From the NCBI GenBank assembly GCA_003551435.1, contig PUMQ01000009.1, forward strand, positions 1 through 47,731: DNA of 47,731 nt, read 5' to 3'. The position numbers were made by a program, and so were the translations under genes. The notes under the pieces are model-generated. The model worked only from the letters and a program-made list of their open reading frames with translations. It had not been told where the DNA came from and ran no database searches. Shown one piece after another: positions 9,117 through 17,538 of the stretch; position 1 is the stretch's first letter, and each line of letters starts with the position of its first letter. The DNA comes from Candidatus Nealsoniibacteriota bacterium (GTDB lineage: Bacteria; Patescibacteriota; Minisyncoccia; Minisyncoccales; PWPS01).

Positions 9117-10166
9117 TTGGAAAAATACAAAGGTTGCTTAAAAGGAAAAAGGTTTGTTGCAGAAAATACAGCTGGGAGAAGGTATCTTGTAGAAGACGAC
9201 AGTGATCTATTTTATTTTGGCATAGGCAGTCCGTTTGCAATTGACGAAAATCAAAAGATATTTCCTAGCAAGGCCTATAGGAGAATGGAAAATAAAACGC
9301 AAGTGTTTTATTGTTCGGGAACTCCTTATACCAGAACAAGGATGACTCATACTGCGGAAGTTCTTGCTATTTCATCTTTTTTAGCTAAATTTTTAGGATT
9401 AAATGTTTCTCTTGCAAGAGCGATAGCAGCTGGACATGATATTGGACATGTTCCTTTTGGCCACTTAGGGGAGCGGTTTCTTTCTGGGAAAATTGGAAAC
9501 AAATTTAGGCACAATGCATTTAGCGTTATTGTTGCTGAATTTATTGAAAGAAAAGGCAGAGGTCTAAATTTGAGCTATGAGACCCTTGAAGGAATATATC
9601 ACCACTCAGGAGACTGGAAAAATTTCAATTACGATCTTCCGCAAGAATATCTCGTAACAAAAATTGCGGATAAGATAGCTTACACGATTGCCGACTACAA
9701 TGATGCGACTCGCATGGGTTATGTCTTAAAAAAGAATAATGATTTTGAAAAGTTAGGGAATAGTCAAAGAAGTAGAATAAGGAATATTATACAAGCGTTA
9801 ATAGTTGAAAGTGCAGAAATGAAAAGAGTTTCTTTTAAGGAAAGCAGAATGGCAAAAATATTTTCAAATGTCTGTGATTTTATGTTTGAGCATGTTTATG
9901 CGGAGGCAGATGAAGATATTGATTTTTCTATTCTAGAAAGAGCATATAGAAAAATTGAAAGCAATGAGTTTTTTTCTAGGTGTGATCCTGTTATAGTATT
10001 TGCTTTACTCAGTGAAGAAGACGTCAATACTCTTGCTAATGAAAATAGTAATATTGCAGAGAAATTAGGGGTTAAGGAAGTTATAAGGAGTATAAGAGGA
10101 CTAAAGGTAGATGATTTTGCTTCTTTTCCGTTTGAAAAAGAGAATTTTCTTGCTTCGATCTTTTAA
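9117..10166 (+). CDS. HD-domain, dGTPase-like triphosphohydrolase (TTG start)
   Basis: AYRRMENKTQVF, RTRMTHTAEVL, AIAAGHDIGHVPFGHLGE motifs; strong SD aaggaggag. Confidence 0.85.
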   Translation: MEKYKGCLKGKRFVAENTAGRRYLVEDDSDLFYFGIGSPFAIDENQKIFPSKAYRRMENKTQVFYCSGTPYTRTRMTHTAEVLAISSFLAKFLGLNVSLARAIAAGHDIGHVPFGHLGERFLSGKIGNKFRHNAFSVIVAEFIERKGRGLNLSYETLEGIYHHSGDWKNFNYDLPQEYLVTKIADKIAYTIADYNDATRMGYVLKKNNDFEKLGNSQRSRIRNIIQALIVESAEMKRVSFKESRMAKIFSNVCDFMFEHVYAEADEDIDFSILERAYRKIESNEFFSRCDPVIVFALLSEEDVNTLANENSNIAEKLGVKEVIRSIRGLKVDDFASFPFEKENFLASIF

Positions 10167-10227
10167 AGAAGAGTCATTCTTTTTGATTATTTTTTACCAG
10201 GGTTTTTTACGCAGCAATAAAGAGAAG

Positions 10228-10252
10228 GCCCACACACTGTGTGGGCTTTTTA
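10228..10252 (+). terminator. Rho-independent terminator
   Basis: GCCCACAC-act-GTGTGGGC followed by a T-run. Confidence 0.9.
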
Positions 10253-10305
10253 TATTACTATTAAAAAGCGAAAAATTTGGGTTTTTTGAATAAAATTATG
10301 AAACT

Positions 10306-10361
10306 AAAAAAGTTCTAATGTCGTCCACTGTGCCCAACAATTTTGTATTAGTAATCAAGAT
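10306..10361 (+). repeat. Repeat copy 2, diverged and internally shortened
   Basis: Shares AAAAAAGTTCTAA, GTCGTyyACTGTGsCC and AACArTyTTGTryTAGTrAyCrAGAT with copy 3, mostly by transitions. Confidence 0.7.
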
Positions 10362-10394
10362 GTATAATCCCGGGCAATAATTAGGGGTTTTATT

Positions 10395-10422
10395 TTGACA
10401 AAAAAATATATTATGTTATAAT
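10395..10422 (+). promoter_or_regulatory. Consensus promoter TTGACA-16-TATAAT
   Basis: Both hexamers perfect. Confidence 0.85.
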
Positions 10423-10477
10423 GCACAACAGTTCTCTTATAAAATTTAGCGCAATAACGCGAAAGGAGATTGTTTTT

Positions 10478-10903
10478 ATGACAGAAATAAAAATGCTTTT
10501 AATTGCAGGAGGTCAAACTTATGAATTCTGTGGAATAATTCATGAGGTTAACAGCACAGATCAGTTTCACTTGGATTGCGAAAGTTTCTATGAGAAGATT
10601 GGAGGAGGTATCCCTGAAACACTACATCACGAAATTGAAATAATTAGTCCTAATCATGAATTTTTTGAAAAACACAAACTTAATGTACATGAGGGGAAAC
10701 GTGGAAGGGGAATCTTTATGTGCTACCCAGTTAGAATAAGTAGCATTAAAGAGGCAAACCAAATTTTCTTGGTTTGGAGCATGGGAAGTGCGCTTCGCGC
10801 AAGTGGAGGACCTCATTTAAATGATGTTTTCAAAGAAGCTGGAAATAATTTTTTAAAAGCAGAGAAGCTGTTAAAAGAGAAATATGGAGTTATCGTTTTT
10901 TAG
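10478..10903 (+). CDS. Orphan hypothetical protein (start corrected from 10421, which lies in the -10 box)
   Basis: SD gaaaggaga upstream of ATG 10478; no recognised family. Confidence 0.7.
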   Translation: MTEIKMLLIAGGQTYEFCGIIHEVNSTDQFHLDCESFYEKIGGGIPETLHHEIEIISPNHEFFEKHKLNVHEGKRGRGIFMCYPVRISSIKEANQIFLVWSMGSALRASGGPHLNDVFKEAGNNFLKAEKLLKEKYGVIVF

Positions 10904-10978
10904 CCCAGACAACAAACTAAAAAATCAAGCATGAAAATCATCAAAAGTCTAAAAAACAATCTATCTTAAAAGATTAAG

Positions 10979-11006
10979 GCCGTCAAAAATTTGACGGCTT
11001 TGTTTT
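10979..11006 (+). terminator. Rho-independent terminator
   Basis: GCCGTCAA-aaat-TTGACGGC then tttgtttt. Confidence 0.85.
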
Positions 11007-11055
11007 ATTAATTTTTTTATAAACAATATTAAAATAATAGAAAGAAAATTTATAT

Positions 11056-11171
11056 AAAAAAAGTTCTAACTCCAGTACCATTCGATACGGGATTTCGCGT
11101 CGTTTACTGTGGCCAGCTATCTTTCGCTAAAGCCGCGGAATAGCAAACAGTCTTGTGCTAGTGACCGAGAT
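11056..11171 (+). repeat. Repeat copy 3, longest form
   Basis: Carries all blocks shared with copies 1 and 2. Confidence 0.8.
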
Positions 11172-11239
11172 CTCTAAAACCGAGTATTAGCTCATTTTTG
11201 TTTATGTTTTACTTCAGGGTAGAATGTAAGCATGAATAC

Positions 11240-11268
11240 TTGACAGTATTTACTTTCTGTATTATAAT
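11240..11268 (+). promoter_or_regulatory. Consensus promoter TTGACA-17-TATAAT
   Basis: Both hexamers perfect, optimal 17-nt spacer. Confidence 0.9.
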
Positions 11269-11408
11269 TTAGAAGCAAAACAACTTTTTATTTGAAGATT
11301 GAATTATCTAAATACAAATTTTAGATATTAGGGAAAGTGTAAAATTATGAGTAACAGTTCTTTTAAAAGTAGTTAAGAAGAGAAAAGCCTAAAAAGGAGG
11401 AGAGAAAG

Positions 11409-11804
11409 ATGATAGGTGTTTTTTCTATGAAATTTATCAGTCTTAAACTTGGAAGCGAGGAATTTAACCTTGAGCAGTTAGAAGAAGCAGATGAATTTTT
11501 AGCGAAAGACATGTTTTTTGCCGATTTACGTCATGCTATGAAAGAGAGGTTAGTTTGTACACTGATAAATGATGAGGAAGAAAGGATAAATTTCAGTCTC
11601 TATCAAAATGAGAACAAAGTTTCTCGAGGTGGCTTGTGCTTTGTCGCTCCAATTCGAGAAAGCGGAAAAAGAAAGGAGAAAAATGGTGATAGGTGGCTGA
11701 CTGTGCATGAATTCTGGGGTGAGAGATCAGATGTGTCGTTGGTATTTTTTGTTAACGAAAAATCATCTCAGGTTAAGATTAAAGTACAAAAGATAAAAAA
11801 GTAG
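11409..11804 (+). CDS. Orphan hypothetical protein
   Basis: SD aaaaaggaggagagaaag; own promoter and terminator; no recognised family. Confidence 0.7.
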   Translation: MIGVFSMKFISLKLGSEEFNLEQLEEADEFLAKDMFFADLRHAMKERLVCTLINDEEERINFSLYQNENKVSRGGLCFVAPIRESGKRKEKNGDRWLTVHEFWGERSDVSLVFFVNEKSSQVKIKVQKIKK

Positions 11805-11856
11805 AAAAATGACGATAGGTAACTTTTCTGAATAGTGCTTTAGCTCTTTATGTGTA

Positions 11857-11887
11857 AGCTGAGAACGAAAATTCTCAGCTTTTTTTT
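11857..11887 (+). terminator. Rho-independent terminator
   Basis: AGCTGAGAA-cgaaaa-TTCTCAGCT then T8. Confidence 0.92.
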
Positions 11888-12042
11888 AGGCAAAATACTG
11901 ACTATATCAAGATGATCTTCAAAAAAGCATTATTTAAAAAAATAAGATTATAGAAAAGAATCATTAAATTAGGCGAAAAACTTCAATATAGTGTCTCATT
12001 TGTCTCATTTTAAATTAAAAACATCCCGGCCGAAGCCCTTTA

Positions 12043-12066
12043 AAAACCGAGCACCAACTCGGTTTT
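12043..12066 (+). terminator. Perfect 9-bp inverted repeat AAAACCGAG-caccaa-CTCGGTTTT
   Basis: Degenerate counterpart follows repeat copy 3 at 11176-11199. Confidence 0.7.
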
Positions 12067-12108
12067 GATATTTAGAGTTGACATACTTTTAAAAAGGTGA
12101 TAGGTTTG

Positions 12109-12131
12109 TTATACCCCCCTATGGAGGGTCT
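12109..12131 (+). promoter_or_regulatory. Candidate CsoR operator (G/C-rich pseudo-palindrome)
   Basis: TTATACCCCCCTATGGAGGGTCTAAT just upstream of ATG 12145; matches the ACCC...GGGT style of CsoR sites. Confidence 0.6.
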
Positions 12132-12144
12132 AATAATTAAAACC

Positions 12145-12417
12145 ATGAACCAAGAGAAAAAAAAGCAAATATTAAAAAGAATGAACTATCTTTCAGGGCA
12201 TCTGGAGGGAGTGAAAAAGATGATTGAAAAAGACAAGTACTGTATTGATATTATTGAGCAAAATAGAGGAGTAATGTCGGCTCTTTGCAAGGTTAATGAG
12301 ATAATTTTAGAAAATCACTTGAATATGTGTGTAACAGAGGCAATTGAGGGGAAAAATGAAAAAGAAAAGGAGAAAAAGGTTGAAGAAATTATAAAATTAT
12401 TTAGGTGTTCAAAATAA
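12145..12417 (+). CDS. csoR: CsoR/RcnR-family copper-sensing repressor (ATG 12145 preferred over 12097)
   Basis: MNQEKKKQILKRMNYLSGHLEGVKKMIEKDKYCIDII...ENHLNMCV; Cys/His/Cys ligand pattern of Cu(I) CsoR. Confidence 0.88.
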   Translation: MNQEKKKQILKRMNYLSGHLEGVKKMIEKDKYCIDIIEQNRGVMSALCKVNEIILENHLNMCVTEAIEGKNEKEKEKKVEEIIKLFRCSK

Positions 12418-12418
12418 A

Positions 12419-13051
12419 ATGGATTGTTGTAAAAAAGAAAAAAAGAACAAAGGCTTTTTAAGCGGCATTTTGTACGGGTTAACTGCTCACTCTTTTTGCA
12501 TCTTGTTTATTATTTTTACCGTGATAGGTGCAACCACTTTAACTACGGCGATAAGGCCCCTTCTTATAAGCGCTTATTTTTTCCACATTTTGGTCTTGGT
12601 CAGTATTGTCTTTGCGACAGCTTCTGCCTTACTTTATCTTAAAAAGGGAAACAATCTGTCTCTTTCCGGAATAAGGGGAAAAAGAAACTATCTTTTTACC
12701 CTTTACGGGACCACGATTGTCATTAATTTGCTGTTTTTTGTATTTATTTTTCCGATTGCCGCGAACGTAAGCGGGGGAGCTTCTTTAACGGAAGCTGTAA
12801 CAGGTTCTTTTGGCGAAGAAAGAGATACTGTTTTAAGTGAAGGGGAAGATCTTTTAACCGTTGAGGTTGATATTCCTTGTCCCGGCCATGCTTATTTGGT
12901 TTTTACGGATCTTGACGATTTTTCCGGAGTGGAAGATATTAATTTTAGGTTTCCGAATATTTTCGACATTAGTTATAATCCAGAGCTCGTAAGTACGGGA
13001 GAAATACTATCTGTTGATGTTTTTCAAAATTACAAAACTCTTATTAAATAA
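12419..13051 (+). CDS. Four-TM heavy-metal membrane protein with a C-terminal HMA-like domain carrying CPGH in place of CxxC
   Basis: [10 protein letters not shown]-terminus, TM helices, tail [45 protein letters not shown]... Confidence 0.65.
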   Translation: MDCCKKEKKNKGFLSGILYGLTAHSFCILFIIFTVIGATTLTTAIRPLLISAYFFHILVLVSIVFATASALLYLKKGNNLSLSGIRGKRNYLFTLYGTTIVINLLFFVFIFPIAANVSGGASLTEAVTGSFGEERDTVLSEGEDLLTVEVDIPCPGHAYLVFTDLDDFSGVEDINFRFPNIFDISYNPELVSTGEILSVDVFQNYKTLIK

Positions 13052-13059
13052 TTTTCAGG

Positions 13060-15237
13060 ATGAAGAAAAAGATATTTAGAATTCGTGGAATGACCTGCGT
13101 TAGTTGTGCAAAGAATATAGAAAAAGAAATCAAAAGCATTTCCGGGATTTCTTCCGTAAAGGTGGACTTCAACAACAGGAAGATGTTTGTGGAAGGGAAA
13201 GGCCTTTCAGTTGAAGAGATAAAAAAGAAGGTGGAGGGCCTGGGGTATAAGGCGCTGGAAGAAGAAAAGGAAGAAGAAGCCGGTGAAACCGAATCGGAAG
13301 AGAAAAAAAGAATTAAAAATGCCAAGATGCGGGCGATTTTGGCTTTGGTTTTGTCGGTTCCCCTAATGTTAACCATGGCTTTGATGTATCTGGACAGAAT
13401 GCTTCCCGGCCAGATTTATATTGAAGCTATTTTAGCTTTCGTCGTGGTTTATGTTTTGGGGTGGAAAACCCATGTTTCGGCTTTCAAAGCGGTTAGAAGA
13501 GCTTACGCTAATATGGATGTCCTGATTTCTCTGGGGACAACGTCAGCTTTTCTCTTTGGAGTAGCCGCTTTTTTTGTTGATGTTCCGATATTTTTCGAGA
13601 TAGCCGCTTTTATTATGGCCTTTCAGCTACTGGGAAGATATCTTGAGGAGAAAACCAAGGGCAAAACGTCAGAAGCTTTACGCCGACTTTTACAACTGGA
13701 AGCAAAAACAGCCAGGATTATTGTAGAGGGGAAAGAAAAAGAAATTCCCATAGAGGAGCTTAAAATAGGAGATGTTATGATTGTCAGGCCGGGAGAAAAA
13801 ATTCCCACTGACGGAAAAGTGACTAGCGGACAATCGTCGGTTGACGAATCAATGGCGACAGGAGAATCTCTTCCCGTTGAGAAGGTGCCGGGAGAAGAAG
13901 TGATTGGTTCCACTATTAACCAAGAAGGTGTTTTAGAGGTTAAAGCAACAAAAGTAGGAAAAGACACTTTTTTTGCCCGGGTTGTGGGGTTGGTTGAAAG
14001 GGCTCAAGGAAGCCGTATTCCTATTCAAGAGTTTGCCGACAAAGTAACATCTTATTTCGTACCGGTAATTCTTGTTATCGCCTTATTGACGGCTGCCAGT
14101 TGGCTTTTGGCGGGAAATTGGTTTGTGGCTATTGTGGCTACCATTACCGTATTGATTATCGCTTGCCCTTGCGCTTTGGGATTGGCAACGCCGACTGCCT
14201 TAACCGTGGGAATAGGTCGGGGGGCGACACAAGGTATTTTGTTTAGACGGGGAGAAGCGATTGAGCTGATGGGAAAAACTAAGGTGATTGTGCTTGATAA
14301 AACAGGCACCTTGACGAAAGGAAAACCGGCTGTTACCGACATTATCAAAATTAACGAAAAACAATCCTCTGTTATTCTTCGGCTGGCGGCGTCGGTGGAA
14401 AAGAGCTCTGAGCATCCTTTGGCTCGGGCGATTGTTAAAAAAGCAAAAGAAGAAAATCTTGAGCTGCTGAAAGCGGAAAAATTCAAAGCGGTTTTCGGCA
14501 AAGGAGTGGAAGCGGTAATAAATGGCGATAGAATTTTAGTTGGTAGAAAACTGTTAATGGAGGAAAATAATATTGATATAGCGGTAATAGAAAAAGAGCT
14601 AAACAGCCTGGAAGAGCAAGGGAAAACCGCCATGATTGTAGCTAATACCGACCAAGTTCTTGGCATCATCGCCGTAGCAGATACATTAAAAAACGAAACG
14701 AAAAAAGCCGTTAAAGAGCTTCATAAAATGAATTACAAATTAGTAATGCTGACCGGTGACAATGAAAAAACAGCTCATGCCGTTGCCCGGCAAATCGGTA
14801 TTGATGAGGTGATAGCCGAGGTTCTTCCGGATCAAAAAGTAAATGTGATAAAAAAACTGCAAAAAGGAGGGAAAGTGAAGGTGGCAATGGTTGGCGACGG
14901 CATCAATGATGCACCGGCTTTAACTCAAGCCGATGTGGGAATTGCTATTGGCTCCGGAACCGATATTGCCATTGAAGCCGGAGAAATCACTCTTATTAGG
15001 GGAGAACTGGATGCCTTGATTAATGCTATAAAATTGAGTCGGGCAACCTTTAGGACTATTCGTCAAAATCTTTTCTGGGCGTTTTTTTACAATGCAGTGG
15101 CAATTCCGGTAGCCGCTTTCGGAGTGCTGGCCACTATGATGGGGCCTGTTATTGCCGCCGGCGCTATGGCTTTTAGTTCTTTATCGGTAGTTTTAAACTC
15201 TCTGCGGTTAAAAAAAGCAAAGTTGCAGAGTAAATAG
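13060..15237 (+). CDS. copA: Copper-translocating P-type ATPase
   Basis: HMA GMTCVSC, CPC motif [31 protein letters not shown]. Confidence 0.95.
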   Translation: MKKKIFRIRGMTCVSCAKNIEKEIKSISGISSVKVDFNNRKMFVEGKGLSVEEIKKKVEGLGYKALEEEKEEEAGETESEEKKRIKNAKMRAILALVLSVPLMLTMALMYLDRMLPGQIYIEAILAFVVVYVLGWKTHVSAFKAVRRAYANMDVLISLGTTSAFLFGVAAFFVDVPIFFEIAAFIMAFQLLGRYLEEKTKGKTSEALRRLLQLEAKTARIIVEGKEKEIPIEELKIGDVMIVRPGEKIPTDGKVTSGQSSVDESMATGESLPVEKVPGEEVIGSTINQEGVLEVKATKVGKDTFFARVVGLVERAQGSRIPIQEFADKVTSYFVPVILVIALLTAASWLLAGNWFVAIVATITVLIIACPCALGLATPTALTVGIGRGATQGILFRRGEAIELMGKTKVIVLDKTGTLTKGKPAVTDIIKINEKQSSVILRLAASVEKSSEHPLARAIVKKAKEENLELLKAEKFKAVFGKGVEAVINGDRILVGRKLLMEENNIDIAVIEKELNSLEEQGKTAMIVANTDQVLGIIAVADTLKNETKKAVKELHKMNYKLVMLTGDNEKTAHAVARQIGIDEVIAEVLPDQKVNVIKKLQKGGKVKVAMVGDGINDAPALTQADVGIAIGSGTDIAIEAGEITLIRGELDALINAIKLSRATFRTIRQNLFWAFFYNAVAIPVAAFGVLATMMGPVIAAGAMAFSSLSVVLNSLRLKKAKLQSK

Positions 15238-15304
15238 TGATAATCCTCTTTTTGATTTAAATTGAACTTCCGGAGGTCCAACCTCCGGAGGGATGAGCTC
15301 CTGT

Positions 15305-15337
15305 TAAAAAAATAAGGGAAGATAGAAACATCTTCCC
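15305..15337 (-). terminator. Minus-strand terminator for the 32-aa ORF
   Basis: GGGAAGAT-gtttct-ATCTTCCC then TTATTTTTTT on the minus strand. Confidence 0.8.
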
Positions 15338-15352
15338 GAGTTTGAAGCGGCT

Positions 15353-15451
15353 TTATGGACTTATATAGGGACCGATTATGCAAATAAGCATTATGGTCGA
15401 GAGAAAAACAAGTGTTAGCTTAAGTAAGTTACGGCTATCCCAGCCCTCCAT
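15353..15451 (-). CDS. Small single-TM peptide, 32 aa: MEGWDSRNLLKLTLVFLSTIMLICIIGPYISP
   Basis: Absent from the ORF track; SD-like gagggggag, near-consensus promoter and terminator on the same strand. Confidence 0.65.
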   Translation of the reverse strand: MEGWDSRNLLKLTLVFLSTIMLICIIGPYISP

Positions 15452-15500
15452 TGCGCTCCCCCTCTCTTTTTTAAAGCATAGATTAAAGTGCCTTGTGGCG

Positions 15501-15529
15501 ATTATAAATAAAAAATAAACTTTTGGCAA
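15501..15529 (-). promoter_or_regulatory. Promoter TTGCCA-17-TATAAT for the 32-aa ORF
   Basis: Reverse complement of TGGCAA (15524-15529) and ATTATA (15501-15506). Confidence 0.75.
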
Positions 15530-15688
15530 GCTGTCTGATGAAGCGCATTTTTCCGTAAATAAAGGGTAGCACCCGTTTTTTATTTAAAAACGTTCTGAAG
15601 ATTCTCGGGAAAATATTAAATCGGATGTTAGTAGTTTTTGATTAACAGAGGAAAATAATGTAGAATAGGGGAGTAAAATAACAAACCT

Positions 15689-16054
15689 ATGAGTATTTCC
15701 GAAAAAGTGAAAGAGCTTTCCGAAGAAATAAGAAAGACGGAAAAGTTCAAAAAATACCAAGAAGCAAGGGTAAACTTTGAAAAAGACCAGCAAGCGAGAT
15801 CTTTGCTTGAAAATTTTCAAAAAGCAAAAGCGGAACTTGCCATATTAAGGGAAGGAAGGTTTGACGGTGTAGCCGAGCAGCACAAAAAAACGGAAAAGCT
15901 TTCCCGCGAAGTGCTTAAAAACAAAACAATTGAAAATTATATGAAAGCGAGAAAAGAATACGAAGGTTTGGTGGGAGAGTTGGCGGTGGCAATTAGCAAG
16001 GGGATAGATTTTCCTATAAGGCTTCCGGAGAAAAAATCCCGTTGCGGACGTTAG
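15689..16054 (+). CDS. YlbF/YmcA (Com_YlbF)-like helical protein
   Basis: LSEEIRKTEKFKKYQEARVNFEKDQQARSLLENFQKAKAEL pattern. Confidence 0.65.
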   Translation: MSISEKVKELSEEIRKTEKFKKYQEARVNFEKDQQARSLLENFQKAKAELAILREGRFDGVAEQHKKTEKLSREVLKNKTIENYMKARKEYEGLVGELAVAISKGIDFPIRLPEKKSRCGR

Positions 16055-16078
16055 ATTAATAAATATAAAGTAAAAAGC

Positions 16079-16555
16079 ATGAAAAAAGAAAATGTTTTAA
16101 AGCTTGTAATCTCTATTGCAATCCCTCTTTTGGTCGGGGCTATCGGCTCTTATTTCACAACACCCGCCATTCCCGGCTGGTACGCGGAGCTTCAAAAGCC
16201 CGAAATAAATCCTCCGAACTGGGTCTTTGCTCCGGCGTGGACCACGCTCTATGTTCTAATGGGAATTTCCTTGTTTCTAGTTTGGAGAAAGAAAGATGAA
16301 ATAAAAGATTTTTTTGCCGTAATGGTCGTTTTCGGAGCACAGCTTTTTTTAAATTCTACCTGGTCCATTTTCTTTTTCGGCATGGAAAGCCCTGAGAAAG
16401 CGATTGTGAATATCCTTATGCTTTGGATAGCTATTCTTTTTACCATAATTTTGTTCTGGAAAATATCAAAACCCGCCGCTTATCTTCTTGTCCCGTATCT
16501 TCTTTGGGTTACCTTTGCAAGTTATCTAAATTACCAAATAATTCTTTTAAACTAA
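16079..16555 (+). CDS. TspO/MBR (tryptophan-rich sensory) protein
   Basis: GWYAELQKPEINPPNWVFAPAWTTLYVLMGIS, 5 TM. Confidence 0.9.
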   Translation: MKKENVLKLVISIAIPLLVGAIGSYFTTPAIPGWYAELQKPEINPPNWVFAPAWTTLYVLMGISLFLVWRKKDEIKDFFAVMVVFGAQLFLNSTWSIFFFGMESPEKAIVNILMLWIAILFTIILFWKISKPAAYLLVPYLLWVTFASYLNYQIILLN

Positions 16556-16580
16556 GGGAAGTAAAAGATTTTAGTTAAAA

Positions 16581-16769
16581 ATGGAAGAAAAAGAAGAAGA
16601 TAAACCTTCAATTTTAAAAGGGGTGGTTGTGACCTCGGTTGTTATTCTAATAATTATCTTTCTTGCTTATAGAACCATAAGGCCCTTTTTAAGAGCAAGG
16701 AGAATAAGTGTTCCCGAAATTATAGAAGAAAACACTACTTATTCTTCTGTGGAGCTTTATTGTGAATGA
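16581..16769 (+). CDS. Small single-TM hypothetical protein
   Basis: 62-aa ORF with one hydrophobic segment. Confidence 0.5.
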   Translation: MEEKEEDKPSILKGVVVTSVVILIIIFLAYRTIRPFLRARRISVPEIIEENTTYSSVELYCE

Positions 16770-16772
16770 AAG

Positions 16773-16800
16773 TTGCTTTTTTTCAAAAATATTTTACAAT
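16773..16800 (+). promoter_or_regulatory. Promoter TTGCTT-16-TACAAT
   Basis: Upstream of the 30-aa ORF at 16825. Confidence 0.55.
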
Positions 16801-16824
16801 TTAAAAAAAAGAGGAGGGGTGACA

Positions 16825-16917
16825 GTGAAAGAGAAAGACATCACGGAGATCACTATTATTTTATTTGCTCTGTTCCTAGGGGCGCTGGGTTGCATTTTTT
16901 GGGCAATAGTAAGATAA
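16825..16917 (+). CDS. Small single-TM peptide, 30 aa (GTG start): MKEKDITEITIILFALFLGALGCIFWAIVR
   Basis: Strong SD gaggagggg, promoter upstream, hairpin downstream; the ORF track calls an overlapping other-frame ORF instead. Confidence 0.65.
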   Translation: MKEKDITEITIILFALFLGALGCIFWAIVR

Positions 16918-16945
16918 AAAGACCTTTTGCCGAGGGCTTTATCAA

Positions 16946-17004
16946 ATTCCCGGGGGATTGCTTCCCGGGCTTTATTTGCACAAAGAACCTAATTGGAATA
17001 TAAT
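16946..17004 (+). promoter_or_regulatory. Terminator hairpin followed directly by promoter TTGCAC-17-TATAAT
   Basis: CCCGGG (16949-16954)/CCCGGG (16964-16969) hairpin, -35 16976-16981, -10 16999-17004. Confidence 0.7.
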
Positions 17005-17047
17005 TGAAAAAAGTGGGGGACTTGCCCTTTAGAGAGGAGTGAGGATT

Positions 17048-17347
17048 GTGGAAAAGATTTTTCAGGTAGAGGTTAAGGATAATATAATACCTCTTCCGGA
17101 AAAGTTTTCCTCGGGGATTGTCAGAAGGCTAAAAGAAGGATGCCTTCTTGTTGTTCCACAGAGGAAAAGCAAAGCACTTTTTATTTCTAAAGAAGAAAGG
17201 GAGTTTGCAGGTATTGGGGAGAGGGCTTTGCTTGTTGACTGTGGACGCTACTACGAAATATGGAATCCGGAGAAGTTTAGAGAATTTGAAAAAGAAACAG
17301 AGCCGTACTTTGAAGAAATAGCCGAAAGATTAATTATTGACCCTTAG
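17048..17347 (+). CDS. Shortened MraZ/SpoVT-AbrB-like protein
   Basis: VEVKDNIIPLPEKF...GIGERALLVDCGRYYEIWNPEKFREFE resembles MraZ; about 100 aa. Confidence 0.55.
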   Translation: MEKIFQVEVKDNIIPLPEKFSSGIVRRLKEGCLLVVPQRKSKALFISKEEREFAGIGERALLVDCGRYYEIWNPEKFREFEKETEPYFEEIAERLIIDP

Positions 17348-17382
17348 TTGAAACTGAAGAGAACTCCAAAAAGAAGACACAG

Positions 17383-17410
17383 AAGCCCTTATTCCAAGGG
17401 CTTTCTTTTA
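17383..17410 (+). terminator. Rho-independent terminator
   Basis: AAGCCCTT-attcc-AAGGGCTT then tctttta. Confidence 0.85.
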
Positions 17411-17538
17411 TTCTAACGCAATTTGAAGAATTTTATGGAACATCCGGGTTCAGATACATATGATACACATAATTTTTCAGGAACTTTGCCTAATTAAAAG
17501 ATTTGGGATAGAATAAAGAAACCGAGCAAGATATATTT

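Noticed and set aside
8970-11171. Classical integron attC array
   Set aside because: No integrase and no clear RYYYAAC/GTTRRRY core pair visible; kept only as a cassette-like array with a different repeat.
14052-14669. 205-aa antisense ORF inside copA
   Set aside because: Shadow ORF of a highly conserved ATPase frame.
15258-15290. TCCGGAGGTccaACCTCCGGA hairpin after copA as a strong terminator
   Set aside because: Good stem but no T-run; may be structural or processing-related, insufficient to call.
16773-17003. ORF-track 76-aa protein MLFFKNILQFKKKRRG...
   Set aside because: Runs through a promoter, an SD and a terminator hairpin; the 30-aa ORF at 16825 explains the region better.
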